From assembly GCF_025665335.1 (NCBI RefSeq), contig NZ_CP106869.1, forward strand, positions 124,001 through 188,000: DNA of 64,000 nt. The letters are read 5' to 3'. Positions 44,325-53,773 of this stretch are shown here, piece by piece. Position numbers and translations under genes: made by a program. The DNA comes from Xanthomonas sp. AM6 (GTDB taxonomy: Bacteria > Pseudomonadota > Gammaproteobacteria > Xanthomonadales > Xanthomonadaceae). The notes under the pieces were generated by a model. It saw only the letters and a program-made list of their open reading frames with translations. It did not search any database and was not told where the DNA came from. Every line of letters begins with the position of its first letter. Position 1 is the first letter of the stretch.

Positions 44325-45032
44325 ATGCGGGTCGACCCGATACGCGAGGATGTCGAAGTGCGCCGCGGCAGGCCTGCTGCGCGCGTGGCGTGGGCGCTGC
44401 TGTGGCTGGCGCTGGCCGTGTTCGCCTCCGAGTTCGTCCGTCACGTCTACTTGAAGTACGCGGCGCTGGATTCGCCCGCCTATGCCATGTTCCTGACCCG
44501 GCGCGGTTGGTTGTGGTGCCATCTCGGCGGTGGGGCGGTGGGCCTGTTGCTGGGGACGCTGCAGTTCGCCACGCAGCGCTGGCGCAGGTTTCCGCGGTTG
44601 CATCGCTGGATGGGGCGCGCGTACTTCGTCGGCATGCTGGTGGCGATGGTCGGGGCGGCCGGGCTGATCGCCACGTCTCCGGCGCCGCCGGCGATCCGCA
44701 TGGCATTCGCCGCGACCAGTCTGGCGTGGCTGGTCACGGGCTCGGTCGGGTTCGTGGCGATCCGGCGCGGCCAGGTGGAGCGGCACCGGCAGTGGATGGT
44801 GCGGGCGTCTCTGGTGACGTTGGCACCGGTGGCGTTCCGGCTGGCGCTGCCTGGCGCGATCGGGTTGGGCATGACGCCGTCGCCGGGCCTGATCGCGCTC
44901 TTGCTGTGGAGCAGCTGGGTGGTGCCGTTGCTGCTGTATGCCCTCGGTCGCCGCGTGGCACAGGGTGCGCGCCGGCCCGCGCAGCCCATTTCGCTACGGG
45001 CCGGTGCCGGTATCGGTGGCGATGCCGGCTGA
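44325..45032 (+). CDS. DUF2306 membrane protein
   Basis: A 235-residue inner-membrane protein with about seven hydrophobic segments. It shows the DUF2306 pattern: HxxxG in the second helix, an RxHRWMGR motif (FPRLHRWMGRAY) and HRQWMVRA near residue 152. The function of the family is unknown. GAGGGAG lies before ATG 44325; the longer upstream frame is rejected because it lacks membrane or family features. Confidence 0.82.
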   Translation: MRVDPIREDVEVRRGRPAARVAWALLWLALAVFASEFVRHVYLKYAALDSPAYAMFLTRRGWLWCHLGGGAVGLLLGTLQFATQRWRRFPRLHRWMGRAYFVGMLVAMVGAAGLIATSPAPPAIRMAFAATSLAWLVTGSVGFVAIRRGQVERHRQWMVRASLVTLAPVAFRLALPGAIGLGMTPSPGLIALLLWSSWVVPLLLYALGRRVAQGARRPAQPISLRAGAGIGGDAG

Positions 45033-45122
45033 GGTGGGGCGGGTCTGTCGCCAGCAAAGGCACGGCACCCGCTCGGAAAAGACGAACTGACGCTGCTTTC
45101 CCGAGGCGTAGACCGGCTGGCG

Positions 45123-45578
45123 TCAGCGGACCTTGTACAGCACCGCCGCGCCCGGCTTCGGTTCGAACATCGGCACGGTCTGCTGTTTGAGCGCGGCGCC
45201 CTTGGCGTCCCACACCAGGGTCTCGGCGGGGTATTCCTCGTTGCGGGTCATGGTGTCGATCTGCTTGACGATCACCGCCGAGCCGGCCTTCACTTCGGGG
45301 TTCCAGGCGAACACGCCGAGCCTGCCGTAGAACACGGCCGGCGCTTCGGCGTCCAGGCGCCGGTCGGGGCACATGACCAGGCCGCGGTCGAGCATGACGC
45401 GCAACGCGCCGACCGGCACGGCCTTCACCGTGGGCGAGGTGCGTTCGGTGCTGTGGCCCGGGCAGACGTTGGCCGAGCGGAGCAGCATGTCGTCGACCAC
45501 TTGCCGGTCGGACTGGGCGAAGGCCGGCAGGGCGGCGGCGGACAGGGCGAGCAGTGCGAGCGTGGACTTCCAGGGCAT
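45123..45578 (-). CDS. Secreted hypothetical protein
   Basis: A 151-residue protein with a Sec signal peptide (about 1-21, cleaved after AFA). The mature part has two cysteines (CPGH and CPDR) that may form a disulfide, and no recognised catalytic motif. A perfect AGGAGG ribosome-binding site lies six bases before ATG 45578. It is convergent with the DUF2306 gene. I do not recognise the family. Confidence 0.8.
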   Translation of the reverse strand: MPWKSTLALLALSAAALPAFAQSDRQVVDDMLLRSANVCPGHSTERTSPTVKAVPVGALRVMLDRGLVMCPDRRLDAEAPAVFYGRLGVFAWNPEVKAGSAVIVKQIDTMTRNEEYPAETLVWDAKGAALKQQTVPMFEPKPGAAVLYKVR

Positions 45579-45934
45579 GTGACACCTCCTCATGAGAACG
45601 AACGACTCCAACGATTGCAGCCCCGCCACGTGCGCGGCGAGCCGCTGCCAGGGACGCCGCGGACTCTAGCAACATCGCGCAAGGCGAATGCAAACCGGGC
45701 GTTACGGCCGGGTGGGTTCGGTGTGCCGGGCTCACATGCGTGTTGCGGCTGGTTTCCGAAGCTTTTGCAGGCCTGGAATTGCGCGTCGGCGTTCCAAGCA
45801 CTGCCTGCATAAGGAATAGAGCGCACACCCTTGACGTTGGCAATCGTGCGTTTACGGATTTTTTACCGGGGTTTCATGGCGCGGGCGCCTTGGCGCGCGC
45901 GCAATGGACGCTCATCCGTTGTGGGAGAGGGACG
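45579..45934. promoter_or_regulatory. Divergent upstream region of two secreted-protein genes
   Basis: A 356-base stretch between two divergent secreted-protein genes. TTGACG at 45831 with a T-rich stretch further on (45851-45866) could be a -35 box for the plus-strand gene, but no convincing -10 box is spaced correctly. No gene seen. Confidence 0.35.
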
Positions 45935-46186
45935 ATGAAACACAGACGCTTCATTGCCGTGGCGGCTGCGCTGCTGCTGTCGGCAGGTTCGGTCATGGCG
46001 GCGACGGTGTACGTCAGCGGCAGCGGCCAGAGCCACGACGCGGGCGCGGCGCTGGAGAGCGCCCGCGCCGATGCGGTGGCCAAGTGCACGGCGCAACAGG
46101 GCATCCCCATCCAGGAAGTCCACAACAACCTGACCCGCGCCGCGCTGTGGATCGCCTCGTCGGTCTGGTCGTGCGACGTGCCGTGA
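45935..46186 (+). CDS. Small secreted protein with repeats in mature part
   Basis: An 83-residue protein with a Sec signal peptide (about 1-22, cleaved after VMA), a short mature domain of about 60 residues with two cysteines (KCTAQQG and WSCDV) probably forming one disulfide. No family is recognised. GGGAGAGGGACG precedes the ATG. Immediately downstream is a REPIN. Confidence 0.72.
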   Translation: MKHRRFIAVAAALLLSAGSVMAATVYVSGSGQSHDAGAALESARADAVAKCTAQQGIPIQEVHNNLTRAALWIASSVWSCDVP

Positions 46187-46225
46187 CGCATCCGCGCTGG
46201 GGTTGGTTGCCCTTGTAGCGCCTCT

Positions 46226-46293
46226 TGTGGGAGCGACTTCAGTCGCGACGGGATTCACCGGTAGCGCCCGTCGCGACTGAAGCCGCTCCCACA
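46226..46293. repeat. REPIN-like palindrome
   Basis: Arms TGTGGGAGCGACTTCAGTCG and CGACTGAAGCCGCTCCCACA surround a short spacer. It is a variant of the window's REP arm (GTGGGAGC instead of GTAGGAGC) and may end the preceding transcript. A further single arm lies at 46441-46466. Confidence 0.85.
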
Positions 46294-46470
46294 CCATTGC
46301 GGGACGGACAGTGGCTTCGACATGTGCGCCTGGGGTTTGGCGCGAACGCTCCGATGAGGCGCGTTCTTCCTCCGTTCCGTGCGGTGCCCGGTGTGCCTGC
46401 GACAAGCCGCGCCGCTCGGCGAGGTTGCCAGCCTATGCGCCTGCAGGAGCGACTTCAGTCGCGACAGGCG

Positions 46471-47361
46471 CTACCGGTACGGTCCCGGCCCACGCCAGAC
46501 CAGTTCGCCCTGCCTGTAGACCTGCAGCATGGTGATGACCTCGCGGGCGTCGCCGATGGCCTTCAGTTCCGGGGAGTCCGGCGGCAGCGCGCGGCATTTG
46601 CCGGAGCCGCGCTTCATCGCGATCTCCAGCGGGCAGGCCATGCGGTACTGGGTGCCGGGCAGCAGGATGAAGAACTCCTTCATGCCCTGGTCCATCCAGG
46701 CGCGCAGCAGGGTTTCGCTGCGCAGGTCGTAATAGACCAGGTAGCCGCCCAGTTCCATGCTGGGGCCGGCATCGCTCTGGTCGCCGCGGCGGCCGCCACG
46801 ACCGGCGCCGTCACGGACCAGTCCGGCGTCGGCGGGGCCGAGGTCCTGGTCGATCGCGCCTGGCGGCCGTCCGGTCCAGGTCTCGCGGCGCTGGGTCGGT
46901 TCGGGTTCGCTGGCGGCGGCCTGGGCCGGTTGCTGCGTGGCGGGGTCCGGTTGCGGCGGGGCCGGTTGCTCGGCAGGCGTGGGGGTGGGCGCCGTTGGCG
47001 CGCTGGCGGTGGCGACCGGATCGGGCGGCGGCACCGGGTCGTCGGCCTGCGCGACCAGGGTGGACTGCACCGGGGAGGTCGCCGGGCGGGCTTTGGCCGG
47101 CGCGCGCTTGCGCTCGGGTTGCGGGTCTGGCGGCGTCTTGGGCGCAGGCACGGGTTGGCGCGTGGCGCCGATGAAGTCCACCTTGGTCCGGCCGCCGCTG
47201 GCGCCGCCTTGCGGGGTGCTCATGGTGGGCGGGTCGGCCAGCAGCAACAGCAGCACCATCAGCAGGTGCAGCACCGCGCTGACGATCGCGGCAATCCAGG
47301 GCTCCAGGCGTTCGCCCCGGGATTCCGCCCGAGGCTCCACGCGGTTCGACGCGTTGCTCAT
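46471..47361 (-). CDS. TonB-like proline-rich membrane protein
   Basis: A 296-residue inner-membrane protein: one membrane helix (about 22-42), a long periplasmic Pro/Ala/Lys-rich stretch (about 60-165), and a C-terminal domain (about 200-296) that includes MELGGYLVYYDLRSETLLRA and CPLEIAMKRGSGKC. Topology matches TonB-type energy transducers but I see no clear TonB C-terminal motif (the YP box). The two Cys near the end (about 247 and 259) may pair. The stop codon abuts a REP arm downstream. Family is not recognised. Confidence 0.7.
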   Translation of the reverse strand: MSNASNRVEPRAESRGERLEPWIAAIVSAVLHLLMVLLLLLADPPTMSTPQGGASGGRTKVDFIGATRQPVPAPKTPPDPQPERKRAPAKARPATSPVQSTLVAQADDPVPPPDPVATASAPTAPTPTPAEQPAPPQPDPATQQPAQAAASEPEPTQRRETWTGRPPGAIDQDLGPADAGLVRDGAGRGGRRGDQSDAGPSMELGGYLVYYDLRSETLLRAWMDQGMKEFFILLPGTQYRMACPLEIAMKRGSGKCRALPPDSPELKAIGDAREVITMLQVYRQGELVWRGPGPYR

Positions 47362-47615
47362 GCCGCCGAGGATGCGCGGGGATTGCGGGGCGTCATGGGG
47401 GTCTGCGGGGCGTGGCCGGGGGAGGGCGGCATCGTAACGCGTCCCCGGCCTGGTTCACTTGTCGGGCGTTGCACGCTGGAGCGGAAACCGGCGGTGCGGC
47501 GGCGGCTTGTTCAGCGGCCATTGCGCGCTAGGCCCTCGCTGGCCGCGTCGATCGCGTCCAGCGCAGGCGGAGCGGCCGGCGTCGCGCGGTGGCAGCGACC
47601 GCGCCGGCAACCGCG

Positions 47616-48644
47616 CTACTGGCTGGCGCGGATGGCCATGGCCGGTTTGCGCCAGGGCGCGGCGAACGGCGGTTTCTGCGGGGCGCGCGGCTGCACCCAC
47701 ATCTCGCCCATGATCCGGTCCAGCCCGCGATCGAGCCCGGTGACCAGGCCGGCGCCCGGAGTGAAGGTCAGTTCGCCGAAATAGATCCGGCCTTCCTGGA
47801 TGTACCAGTCCACGCGCACGTAATCGAAGTCGGTGGCGAGCGTCTTGCTGAGTTCCAGCGCCTGCTGCAGCAGCGCCTGCCCGCACGGCGGCGATTGCCC
47901 GGCGTCGCGGATGCGGTGGTAGGGCTCGTCCAGGTTGTTGACGAAGAAGGTCATCGCCAGCGGCGGTTGCAGGCGGTTGTAGATCACCTGCAGGACGTAC
48001 TGGAAGCTGCCGTCGGGCTGCTTGAACATGTGGAACTTGTAGTCGACCGGCGCCTGGGTGCCGTCGCCGATGTACTGCTCCACCAGGATGCACGGCGGGA
48101 TGCCGCGGTAGTGGATCTCGCGCACGACCTTGGAGTAGTCGGTCTGCAGCCAGCGCGTGCAGCTTTCCAGCAGGGCCTGCTTGCGGCGGTCGTCCGGCTC
48201 GTCGAGCAGCACCTCCACCATGCCCGCGCCGTGGTTGGGCTTGATGACGGTGTGCACCCAGCGCGGGAAGGTCAGCAGCGAGGTCGGATCTGCGGTGCTG
48301 TACAGCAGCGGGATCAGGTAGCGCTCGCCGATGCGGGCGGCGACGTGGTCGCGCACGGCGATCTTGTCGGTCAGCCGTCGATAGGTGTCGTGGTCGCCGT
48401 AGACCGACTTGCGGTACAGCACCTTCTCGTTGAAGCAGACCGGCGCGTGCAGGTTCGGCCAGCGGCCGAAGGTATCCAGGAAGTACAGGTGTTCCTGCCA
48501 ACGCCACGGCAGCCGGGTGACGAAGACATGGGCGGTCTGCCTGAGCTTGCGTTTGAGGCCGAGCGGCGGTCTGGGAACCGCCGTCAGCGGCCCGGAGAGC
48601 CGGAATCCTGATTTCTCCGTAAATGCGGCCACGTCACTATCCAT
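47616..48644 (-). CDS. TupA-like ATP-grasp family protein
   Basis: A 342-residue soluble protein. FNEKVLYRK, DKIAVRDHVAARIG, WVHTVIKPNHGAGM (glycine-rich, nucleotide-binding) and FDYVRVDWYIQEGRIYFGELTFTPG (acidic metal-binding residues) fit the TupA-like ATP-grasp family, which is linked to polysaccharide or teichuronopeptide synthesis. It may ligate an amino acid onto a surface glycan; no glycosyltransferase lies beside it, so this is unsupported locally. ATG 48644 chosen; the upstream in-frame extension lacks family similarity. Confidence 0.82.
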   Translation of the reverse strand: MDSDVAAFTEKSGFRLSGPLTAVPRPPLGLKRKLRQTAHVFVTRLPWRWQEHLYFLDTFGRWPNLHAPVCFNEKVLYRKSVYGDHDTYRRLTDKIAVRDHVAARIGERYLIPLLYSTADPTSLLTFPRWVHTVIKPNHGAGMVEVLLDEPDDRRKQALLESCTRWLQTDYSKVVREIHYRGIPPCILVEQYIGDGTQAPVDYKFHMFKQPDGSFQYVLQVIYNRLQPPLAMTFFVNNLDEPYHRIRDAGQSPPCGQALLQQALELSKTLATDFDYVRVDWYIQEGRIYFGELTFTPGAGLVTGLDRGLDRIMGEMWVQPRAPQKPPFAAPWRKPAMAIRASQ

Positions 48645-49141
48645 ATGCCGACTCCATCGCGAAAAGGAGAGGAAAATATGATATTCGTCACGTAGGGGAA
48701 GTGAAATGGCGCAATTCTGAGCGCGGTCAGCTGCCTGAACCACTTTTCTGGCCGCTCTTTTGCACGTATGGCCTCGCCCTGACGGCTGGCCGTAGCCCGG
48801 AGGGCGCTGTACGCGTTCAGGGGTGCCTCCCGCGGGCGCACTGCGCCCGCGGTGCTGGGGGCGAGATCGGGATTCGGGCGCCCTGGGCACCGCAACTGCC
48901 GGACGCTGAAGTGGTCGGCGGCGCCGGCGCTGTCGAGGGCCGGCGCGGCGCGGATGTGCCGGCTCTGGCGGCGGGAGCGCCAACCGCCGCGCCGCGGACA
49001 GACGCCGCCGGGCGCGGGGCGCGTATTGCTACGACACAGGCGGACGCATTCGATTCCGCGGCGGCAGGCCGGCCGCCGCGACATGGTCCATACGGACGCT
49101 GCCTATACTCCCAGGCCTGTCCACCCTGCAGGTCCCACCGC
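48645..49141. promoter_or_regulatory. Divergent region upstream of ATP-grasp and MHS transporter genes
   Basis: A 497-base stretch without supported genes. The A/T-richer part at about 48650-48720 likely serves the ATP-grasp gene. A perfect 11-base stem, CCGCGGGCGCA/TGCGCCCGCGG with a 1-base centre, lies at 48830-48852. The remainder is very G/C-rich with no further signal seen. Confidence 0.45.
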
Positions 49142-50521
49142 ATGAGCGCATCTCCAACGCCCACGGTCGTCTCCGGTTCCGCCGCCGCTCCCGGCAGCCT
49201 CCGCCGCTCGGTGTCCAACACGCTCAAGGGCTCGGCCGGCAACCTGGTCGAGTGGTACGACGTCTACGTCTACTCGGTGTTCGCCACTTACTTCGAATCG
49301 CAGTTCTTCTCCAAGGAGGACAAGAACGCGACGATGTTCGTGTGGGCGATCTTCGCCATGACCTTCCTGATGCGGCCGATCGGCGCGTGGTACTTCGGTC
49401 GCTTTGCCGACCGCTACGGCCGACGCCTGGCGCTGACCATCTCGGTGTCGCTGATGGCGCTGTGCTCGTTCGTCATCGCGGTCACCCCGACGGTGGCGAC
49501 GATCGGCATCGCCGCGCCCATCATCCTGTTGCTGGCGCGGCTGCTGCAGGGCTTCGCCACCGGCGGCGAGTACGGCACCAGCGCCACCTACATGTCCGAG
49601 GCGGCGATCCCCGGCCGGCGCGGCTTCCTGTCCTCGTTCCACTACGTGACCCTGGTCGGCGGCCACGTGCTGGCGCAGGCCACGCTGCTGGTGATGCTGC
49701 ATTTCTTCGACAAGGGCTGGGTGTCCGAGTGGGGCTGGCGCCTGGCCTTCGGCCTGGGCGGCATCGGTGCGCTGGTGGTGTTCTGGCTGCGCCGCACGAT
49801 GGACGAGTCGCTGGGCTCGGATTCCATCGCCGAGGCGCGCAAGGGCGGCGCCCGCTCGGCCGGCTCGCTGCACGAGCTGTTCGTGCGCCAGTGGCGGCCG
49901 CTGCTGCTGTGCTTCCTGGTGACCGCCGGCGGCACCATCGCCTTCTACACCTATTCGGTCACCGGGCCGAAGATGATCCAGACCGCGTTCGCCGGCGACG
50001 ACGTGATGGCCGGCACCATCATCAACCTGGTCGCGCTGACCGTGCTGATGCTGATGCAGCCGGTCGGCGGCTGGCTGTCGGACATCATCGGGCGCAAGAC
50101 CCTGTTGGTGTTCTTCGGCATCGGCGGCGTGCTCTACACCTGGTTCCTGGTGCTGGAACTGCCCAAGCAGACCGACTGGCTCATCGCGTTCGCGATCCTG
50201 ACCGGCGGCTTCGTGATCCTGACCGGCTACACCTCGATCAACGCGGTGGTGAAGGCCGAGCTGTTCCCGACCCACATCCGCGCGCTGGGCGTGGGCCTGG
50301 GCTACGCGCTGGCGAACTCGGCCTTCGGCGGCACCGCGCCGCTGCTGTACCAGGCCTCGCTGAAGACCGGGCACGTGACCACCTTCGTCTGGTACGCCAC
50401 CGCGGTGATCGCGGTGTCGCTGGTGGTGTACATATTCTTCCTGAGCAACAAGGGCGCGAACTGGCTGGACGACGAGCGCGCGATGCACGAGCGCAAGCTG
50501 GCGCGGGCGTCTCGTAGCTGA
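49142..50521 (+). CDS. MHS-family (KgtP-like) proton symporter
   Basis: A 459-residue MFS transporter of the metabolite:H+ symporter branch, with the signature GNLVEWYDVYVYSVFATYF (about 33-51) and the MFS loop motif GRFADRYGRR (about 86-95). About twelve helices. LLQGFATGGEYGTSATYMSE is the MHS hallmark in the fourth helix region. Substrates in the family are carboxylates such as 2-oxoglutarate or citrate, or betaines; the choice here cannot be made. It is followed by a strong hairpin. Confidence 0.93.
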   Translation: MSASPTPTVVSGSAAAPGSLRRSVSNTLKGSAGNLVEWYDVYVYSVFATYFESQFFSKEDKNATMFVWAIFAMTFLMRPIGAWYFGRFADRYGRRLALTISVSLMALCSFVIAVTPTVATIGIAAPIILLLARLLQGFATGGEYGTSATYMSEAAIPGRRGFLSSFHYVTLVGGHVLAQATLLVMLHFFDKGWVSEWGWRLAFGLGGIGALVVFWLRRTMDESLGSDSIAEARKGGARSAGSLHELFVRQWRPLLLCFLVTAGGTIAFYTYSVTGPKMIQTAFAGDDVMAGTIINLVALTVLMLMQPVGGWLSDIIGRKTLLVFFGIGGVLYTWFLVLELPKQTDWLIAFAILTGGFVILTGYTSINAVVKAELFPTHIRALGVGLGYALANSAFGGTAPLLYQASLKTGHVTTFVWYATAVIAVSLVVYIFFLSNKGANWLDDERAMHERKLARASRS

Positions 50522-50528
50522 TCGAGTC

Positions 50529-50557
50529 GGATGGGCGCGGCGAGGCCGCGCCCATCC
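50529..50557 (+). terminator. Terminator-like hairpin after the MHS transporter gene
   Basis: A perfect 13-base stem, GGATGGGCGCGGC with loop GAG and its complement, starts eight bases past the stop codon. No T-tract follows, so it may need help from Rho or act mainly as an mRNA 3' end. Confidence 0.6.
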
Positions 50558-50709
50558 GTCGCTTCCAGGTACGCTGAAACTTCCGGGGACGTCGAGACCG
50601 CCCGGTCCGCCGAGCGCCGCAGTCGCGTCGCAGGCGGGCGACCGGGCCGAGACCTCGACGGCGCGGCAACTTCGCCAACCGCCGCACCCACCGGTGCTAT
50701 CGTCGCGGC

Positions 50710-51258
50710 ATGGGCAAGACCACCGCCACGATCCGCTTTGAGACGAAGCTGTTGCGGCCCGCGGCGCCCCCGGGCGCGACCTGGGCATTCCTGCTGGTAC
50801 CGGCGCATGCGAGCGCGAGACTGCCGACGCGCGGCATGGTCAGCGTGGACGGCACGCTTGCCGGCCACCCGTTCCAGGCCACGCTGGCGCCCGACGGGCA
50901 GGGCAGCCACTGGCTCAAGCTGGACGAGGCCCTGCAGCAGGCCGCCCGCGTCGCCGTGGGCGACATGGTGGCGCTGGAGATCGCGCCGGCGGCGGTGGAG
51001 CCCGAGCCGGAGGTGCCGCCCGACCTGCGCCAGGCGCTGGCCGCGCATCCGGCGGCGCGCGCGCAATGGGACGATCTCACCGCGGTGGCGCGGCGCGACT
51101 GGATCTTCTGGATCGTCTCGGGCAAGAAGGCCGACACGCGCACCAAACGCATCGCCACCGCCTGCGACATGCTCGCCTCCGGCAAGCGCCGCGCCTGCTG
51201 CTTCGACCGCTCGGGCCTCTACAGCAAGGCGCTGGCCGCGCCGGAAGCGGCCGACTAG
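50710..51258 (+). CDS. DUF1905/YdeI-OmpD-associated family protein
   Basis: A 182-residue soluble protein with an N-terminal DUF1905 beta-barrel-like domain (FETKLLRPAAPPGATWAFLLVP, residues about 10-95) and a C-terminal YdeI/OmdA-type segment (PPDLRQALAAHPAARAQWDDL, then RDWIFWIVSGKKADTRTKRI). The family is common and of unclear function, with a weak link to stress resistance. Ends in Cys-Cys-containing RACCFDRSGLY. Confidence 0.85.
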   Translation: MGKTTATIRFETKLLRPAAPPGATWAFLLVPAHASARLPTRGMVSVDGTLAGHPFQATLAPDGQGSHWLKLDEALQQAARVAVGDMVALEIAPAAVEPEPEVPPDLRQALAAHPAARAQWDDLTAVARRDWIFWIVSGKKADTRTKRIATACDMLASGKRRACCFDRSGLYSKALAAPEAAD

Positions 51259-51300
51259 CGGCGGGGCGCGGCGGCGCCTGTGCGGCTGACGGCTGGCCGG

Positions 51301-51570
51301 GTGCACCGTGGGAGGGGCTTCAGCCCCGACGCGGTGCGGTGTCATCAGGCCCGCGGCTTCGCTCGTCGCGACTGAAGTCGCTCCTACAAGGGGCTTGCCT
51401 ACAGGGGGGATTGCGGATGTCCGGCTGGGTGCACAGTGGGAGGGGCTTCAGCCCCGACGCGGTGCGGTGGCACTAGGCCCGCGGCTTCGCTCGTCGCGAC
51501 TGAAGTCGCTCCTACAGGGGGTCTGCGGATGGCCGGCTGGGTGCACTGTAGGAGCGGCTTCAGCCGCGAC
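51301..51570. repeat. Tandem REP-unit array upstream of folE
   Basis: A unit beginning GTGCAC, followed by a GGGAGGGGCTTCAGCCCC arm and ending with a CGCGACTGAAGTCGCTCCTA arm, occurs twice (starts 51301 and 51429) with a partial third copy starting at 51541. The period is 128 bases and then 112. The two palindromic arms differ (GGAGGGGCTTC versus GGAGCGGCTTC). This looks like a tandem expansion of a REPIN-containing unit; the whole stretch 51259-51663 has no gene. Confidence 0.8.
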
Positions 51571-51663
51571 CGCATCCGCCCCCGGAACGCTCCCCGCCGC
51601 CGCATTCGGCGACGCCCAGGCGACTCGGGTACCATGCAGCCCCCCTCACGGGCGTTTTCGCTC

Positions 51664-52269
51664 ATGGCCGACTCCAAGAAGACCCCCGAATCCCCCGTTA
51701 CCCAGGACCAGGCCGAAGCCGCCGTGCGCACCCTGCTGCGCTGGGCCGGCGAAGACCCGGACCGCGAGGGCCTGCTGGATACGCCGCGGCGCGTGGCCGA
51801 GGCCTACGGCGACTGGTTCAGCGGCTATCAGGCCGACCCGCGCGACTACCTGCTGCGCACCTTCGAGGAAGTGGCCGGCTACGACGAGCTGATCGTGCTG
51901 CGCGACATCGAATACGAAAGCCATTGCGAGCACCACATGGCGCCGATCATCGGCAGGGTCCATGTCGGCTACCTGCCGCGCGGCAAGGTGGTGGGCATCA
52001 GCAAGCTGGCGCGCGTGGTCGAGGCCTATGCGCGGCGCTTCCAGGTGCAGGAGAAGATGACCGCGCAGATCGCGCAGTGCATCCAGGACGTGCTGCAGCC
52101 GCTGGGCGTGGGCGTGGTGGTGGAAGGCGCGCACGAGTGCATGACCACCCGCGGCATCCACAAGCGCGGGGTCAGCATGGTCACCTCGAAGATGCTCGGC
52201 ACCTTCCGCGAGGACGCGCGCACCCGCGCCGAGTTCCTGCGCTTCATCGACGGCAGCGGCAAGCGTTGA
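51664..52269 (+). CDS. folE: GTP cyclohydrolase I
   Basis: A 201-residue enzyme that opens GTP to give 7,8-dihydroneopterin triphosphate, the first step of folate and pterin synthesis. Zinc ligands Cys88 and His91 in [10 protein letters not shown] and Cys159 in [11 protein letters not shown] are in place. Length is standard for the homodecameric type I enzyme. ATG 51664 is chosen; an in-frame ATG ten codons upstream would add an unconserved leader. It is followed closely by jetA on the same strand, which may be co-transcribed by chance of position. Confidence 0.96.
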   Translation: MADSKKTPESPVTQDQAEAAVRTLLRWAGEDPDREGLLDTPRRVAEAYGDWFSGYQADPRDYLLRTFEEVAGYDELIVLRDIEYESHCEHHMAPIIGRVHVGYLPRGKVVGISKLARVVEAYARRFQVQEKMTAQIAQCIQDVLQPLGVGVVVEGAHECMTTRGIHKRGVSMVTSKMLGTFREDARTRAEFLRFIDGSGKR

Positions 52270-52303
52270 GCCAGCGGTGGCGGGGACGGCGGTCGCGGCG
52301 GGC

Positions 52304-53773
52304 ATGAAGCAACACGAACGGATCGCAGGCTATCGCCTGCTGCGCGAACGGCCGCTGTGGAAGCTGCTGGCCGCCGACCACGCGCCGGAACTGATCGGCC
52401 TGCTGCAGACGCTGCTGCTGGACGGCGAACGCCGGCTGCCGTCGGCGGTGCTGCACGAGCGCCTGCAGCGCCAGCTCGACGCGCTGCGCGCGGACCAGCT
52501 CTCGCGCGACCTGCCGCGCACCGCGCAGGCCTATCTCGCCCATTGGCTGGCCCAGGGCTGGCTGGAACGGCGCCTGCCCGAAGGCGCGGCAGAAGAGGAG
52601 TACGAACTCTCGCGCGCGGCCGCGCAGGCGATCCGCTTCATCGCCGGGTTGCGCGAGAGCGCCAGCAACGCCACCGAGAGCCGGCTGTCACTGGTGATCC
52701 AGCAGCTGGTGCAGCTGGCCGGGCAGACCGAATCCGATCCGGACGCGCGCCTGGCCGCGCTGCGCGCCGAGCGCGAGCGCATCGATGCGGAGATCGAGCG
52801 CGTGGCCGCCGGCCGCGTCGCTGCGCTGGACGGCAAGCGCGCGCTGGAGCGCGCGCGCGACCTGATCCACCTGTCCGACGAGCTGGCCGAGGATTTCCAC
52901 CGCGTCCGCGACGACTTCGAGCGCCTCAACCGCGAGTTCCGCGAACGCATCATCGACGACGAAGGCGCGCGCGGCGATGTGCTGCAGCAGCTGTTCGACG
53001 GCGTGGACGTGATCGCCGACAGCGAGGCCGGGCGCAGTTTCCAGGCGTTCTGGAACCTGCTCAACGACGCGCAGCAGAGCGGCCAGCTCGACCAGGCGCT
53101 GGACGCGCTGCTGGCGCGCGGCTTCGCGCGCAGGCTCGACCGCCGCGAGCGCGCCTTCCTGCGCGGGCTCACCGGCACCCTGCTCGAGCGCGGCGGCGAG
53201 GTGCATACGGTGATGCAGCACTTCGCGCGTAGCCTGCGCGGCTTCGTGCAGAGCCGCGGCTACCTGGAGCAACGCCGCCTCAACCAGCTGCTCAAGCAGG
53301 CCCAGGGCGAAGCCTTGCAGCTGCGCGAGCGCCTGCACGCCACCGCCGCGACCGGCTACACGCTTCCGCTGAGCGGCAGCCGCCTGCGCTCGCTGTCGCA
53401 GTGGCGCCTGCACGACCCGCGCCTGGCCCAGGTCGATGGCCGCGTGCATGCCGCCGATGCGGCGGAGATTTCGCTGGACAGCGTCGGCGACCTGGTCGCG
53501 CAGTCGGAGATCGACGTGCGCGCGCTGCGCCGCGACCTGCACGACCTGCTCGGCCGGCAGCCGCGGCTGACCATCGGCGATGCGCTGCAGCAGCGCCCGG
53601 CGGTGCAGGGCCTGGGCAGCATCATCGGCTATCTGTCGCTCGGCACCCGCCATGGCGTGGTGATCGACGGCGAACTGGAAACGGTGCAGTGGGAAGGCGG
53701 CGACGGCACGCTCCGGCGCGCACGCATTCCGCTGGTGTGGTTCACCCGGGAGAAACGCAATGAACTGGTCTGA
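52304..53773 (+). CDS. jetA: JetA/MksF-type DUF3375 kleisin-like protein
   Basis: A 489-residue cytosolic protein of the DUF3375 family, the JetA (MksF-like) subunit of Wadjet/MksBEF condensins that bridges the SMC-like dimer. The N-terminal winged-helix-like part ([21 protein letters not shown]) is followed by a long helical coiled region ([33 protein letters not shown]) and a C-terminal domain with [14 protein letters not shown] and LIGYLSLG-like segments. Start ATG 52304 chosen; GTG 52277 is an alternative. Overlaps jetB by 14 bases. Confidence 0.85.
   Translation: MKQHERIAGYRLLRERPLWKLLAADHAPELIGLLQTLLLDGERRLPSAVLHERLQRQLDALRADQLSRDLPRTAQAYLAHWLAQGWLERRLPEGAAEEEYELSRAAAQAIRFIAGLRESASNATESRLSLVIQQLVQLAGQTESDPDARLAALRAERERIDAEIERVAAGRVAALDGKRALERARDLIHLSDELAEDFHRVRDDFERLNREFRERIIDDEGARGDVLQQLFDGVDVIADSEAGRSFQAFWNLLNDAQQSGQLDQALDALLARGFARRLDRRERAFLRGLTGTLLERGGEVHTVMQHFARSLRGFVQSRGYLEQRRLNQLLKQAQGEALQLRERLHATAATGYTLPLSGSRLRSLSQWRLHDPRLAQVDGRVHAADAAEISLDSVGDLVAQSEIDVRALRRDLHDLLGRQPRLTIGDALQQRPAVQGLGSIIGYLSLGTRHGVVIDGELETVQWEGGDGTLRRARIPLVWFTREKRNELV

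Noticed and set aside
44050-44454. Plus-strand frame overlapping the start of the DUF2306 gene
   Set aside because: Poly-Arg/Pro composition, no homology, and it overlaps a gene with clear membrane and family features in another frame.
46471-47361. Annotation as a genuine TonB
   Set aside because: Topology and proline-rich linker fit, but the C-terminal TonB motif is not visible and no ExbB/ExbD genes are adjacent.
48830-48852. Perfect 11-base palindrome as an intrinsic terminator
   Set aside because: No gene ends nearby on either strand and no T-run follows; left as an unexplained hairpin.
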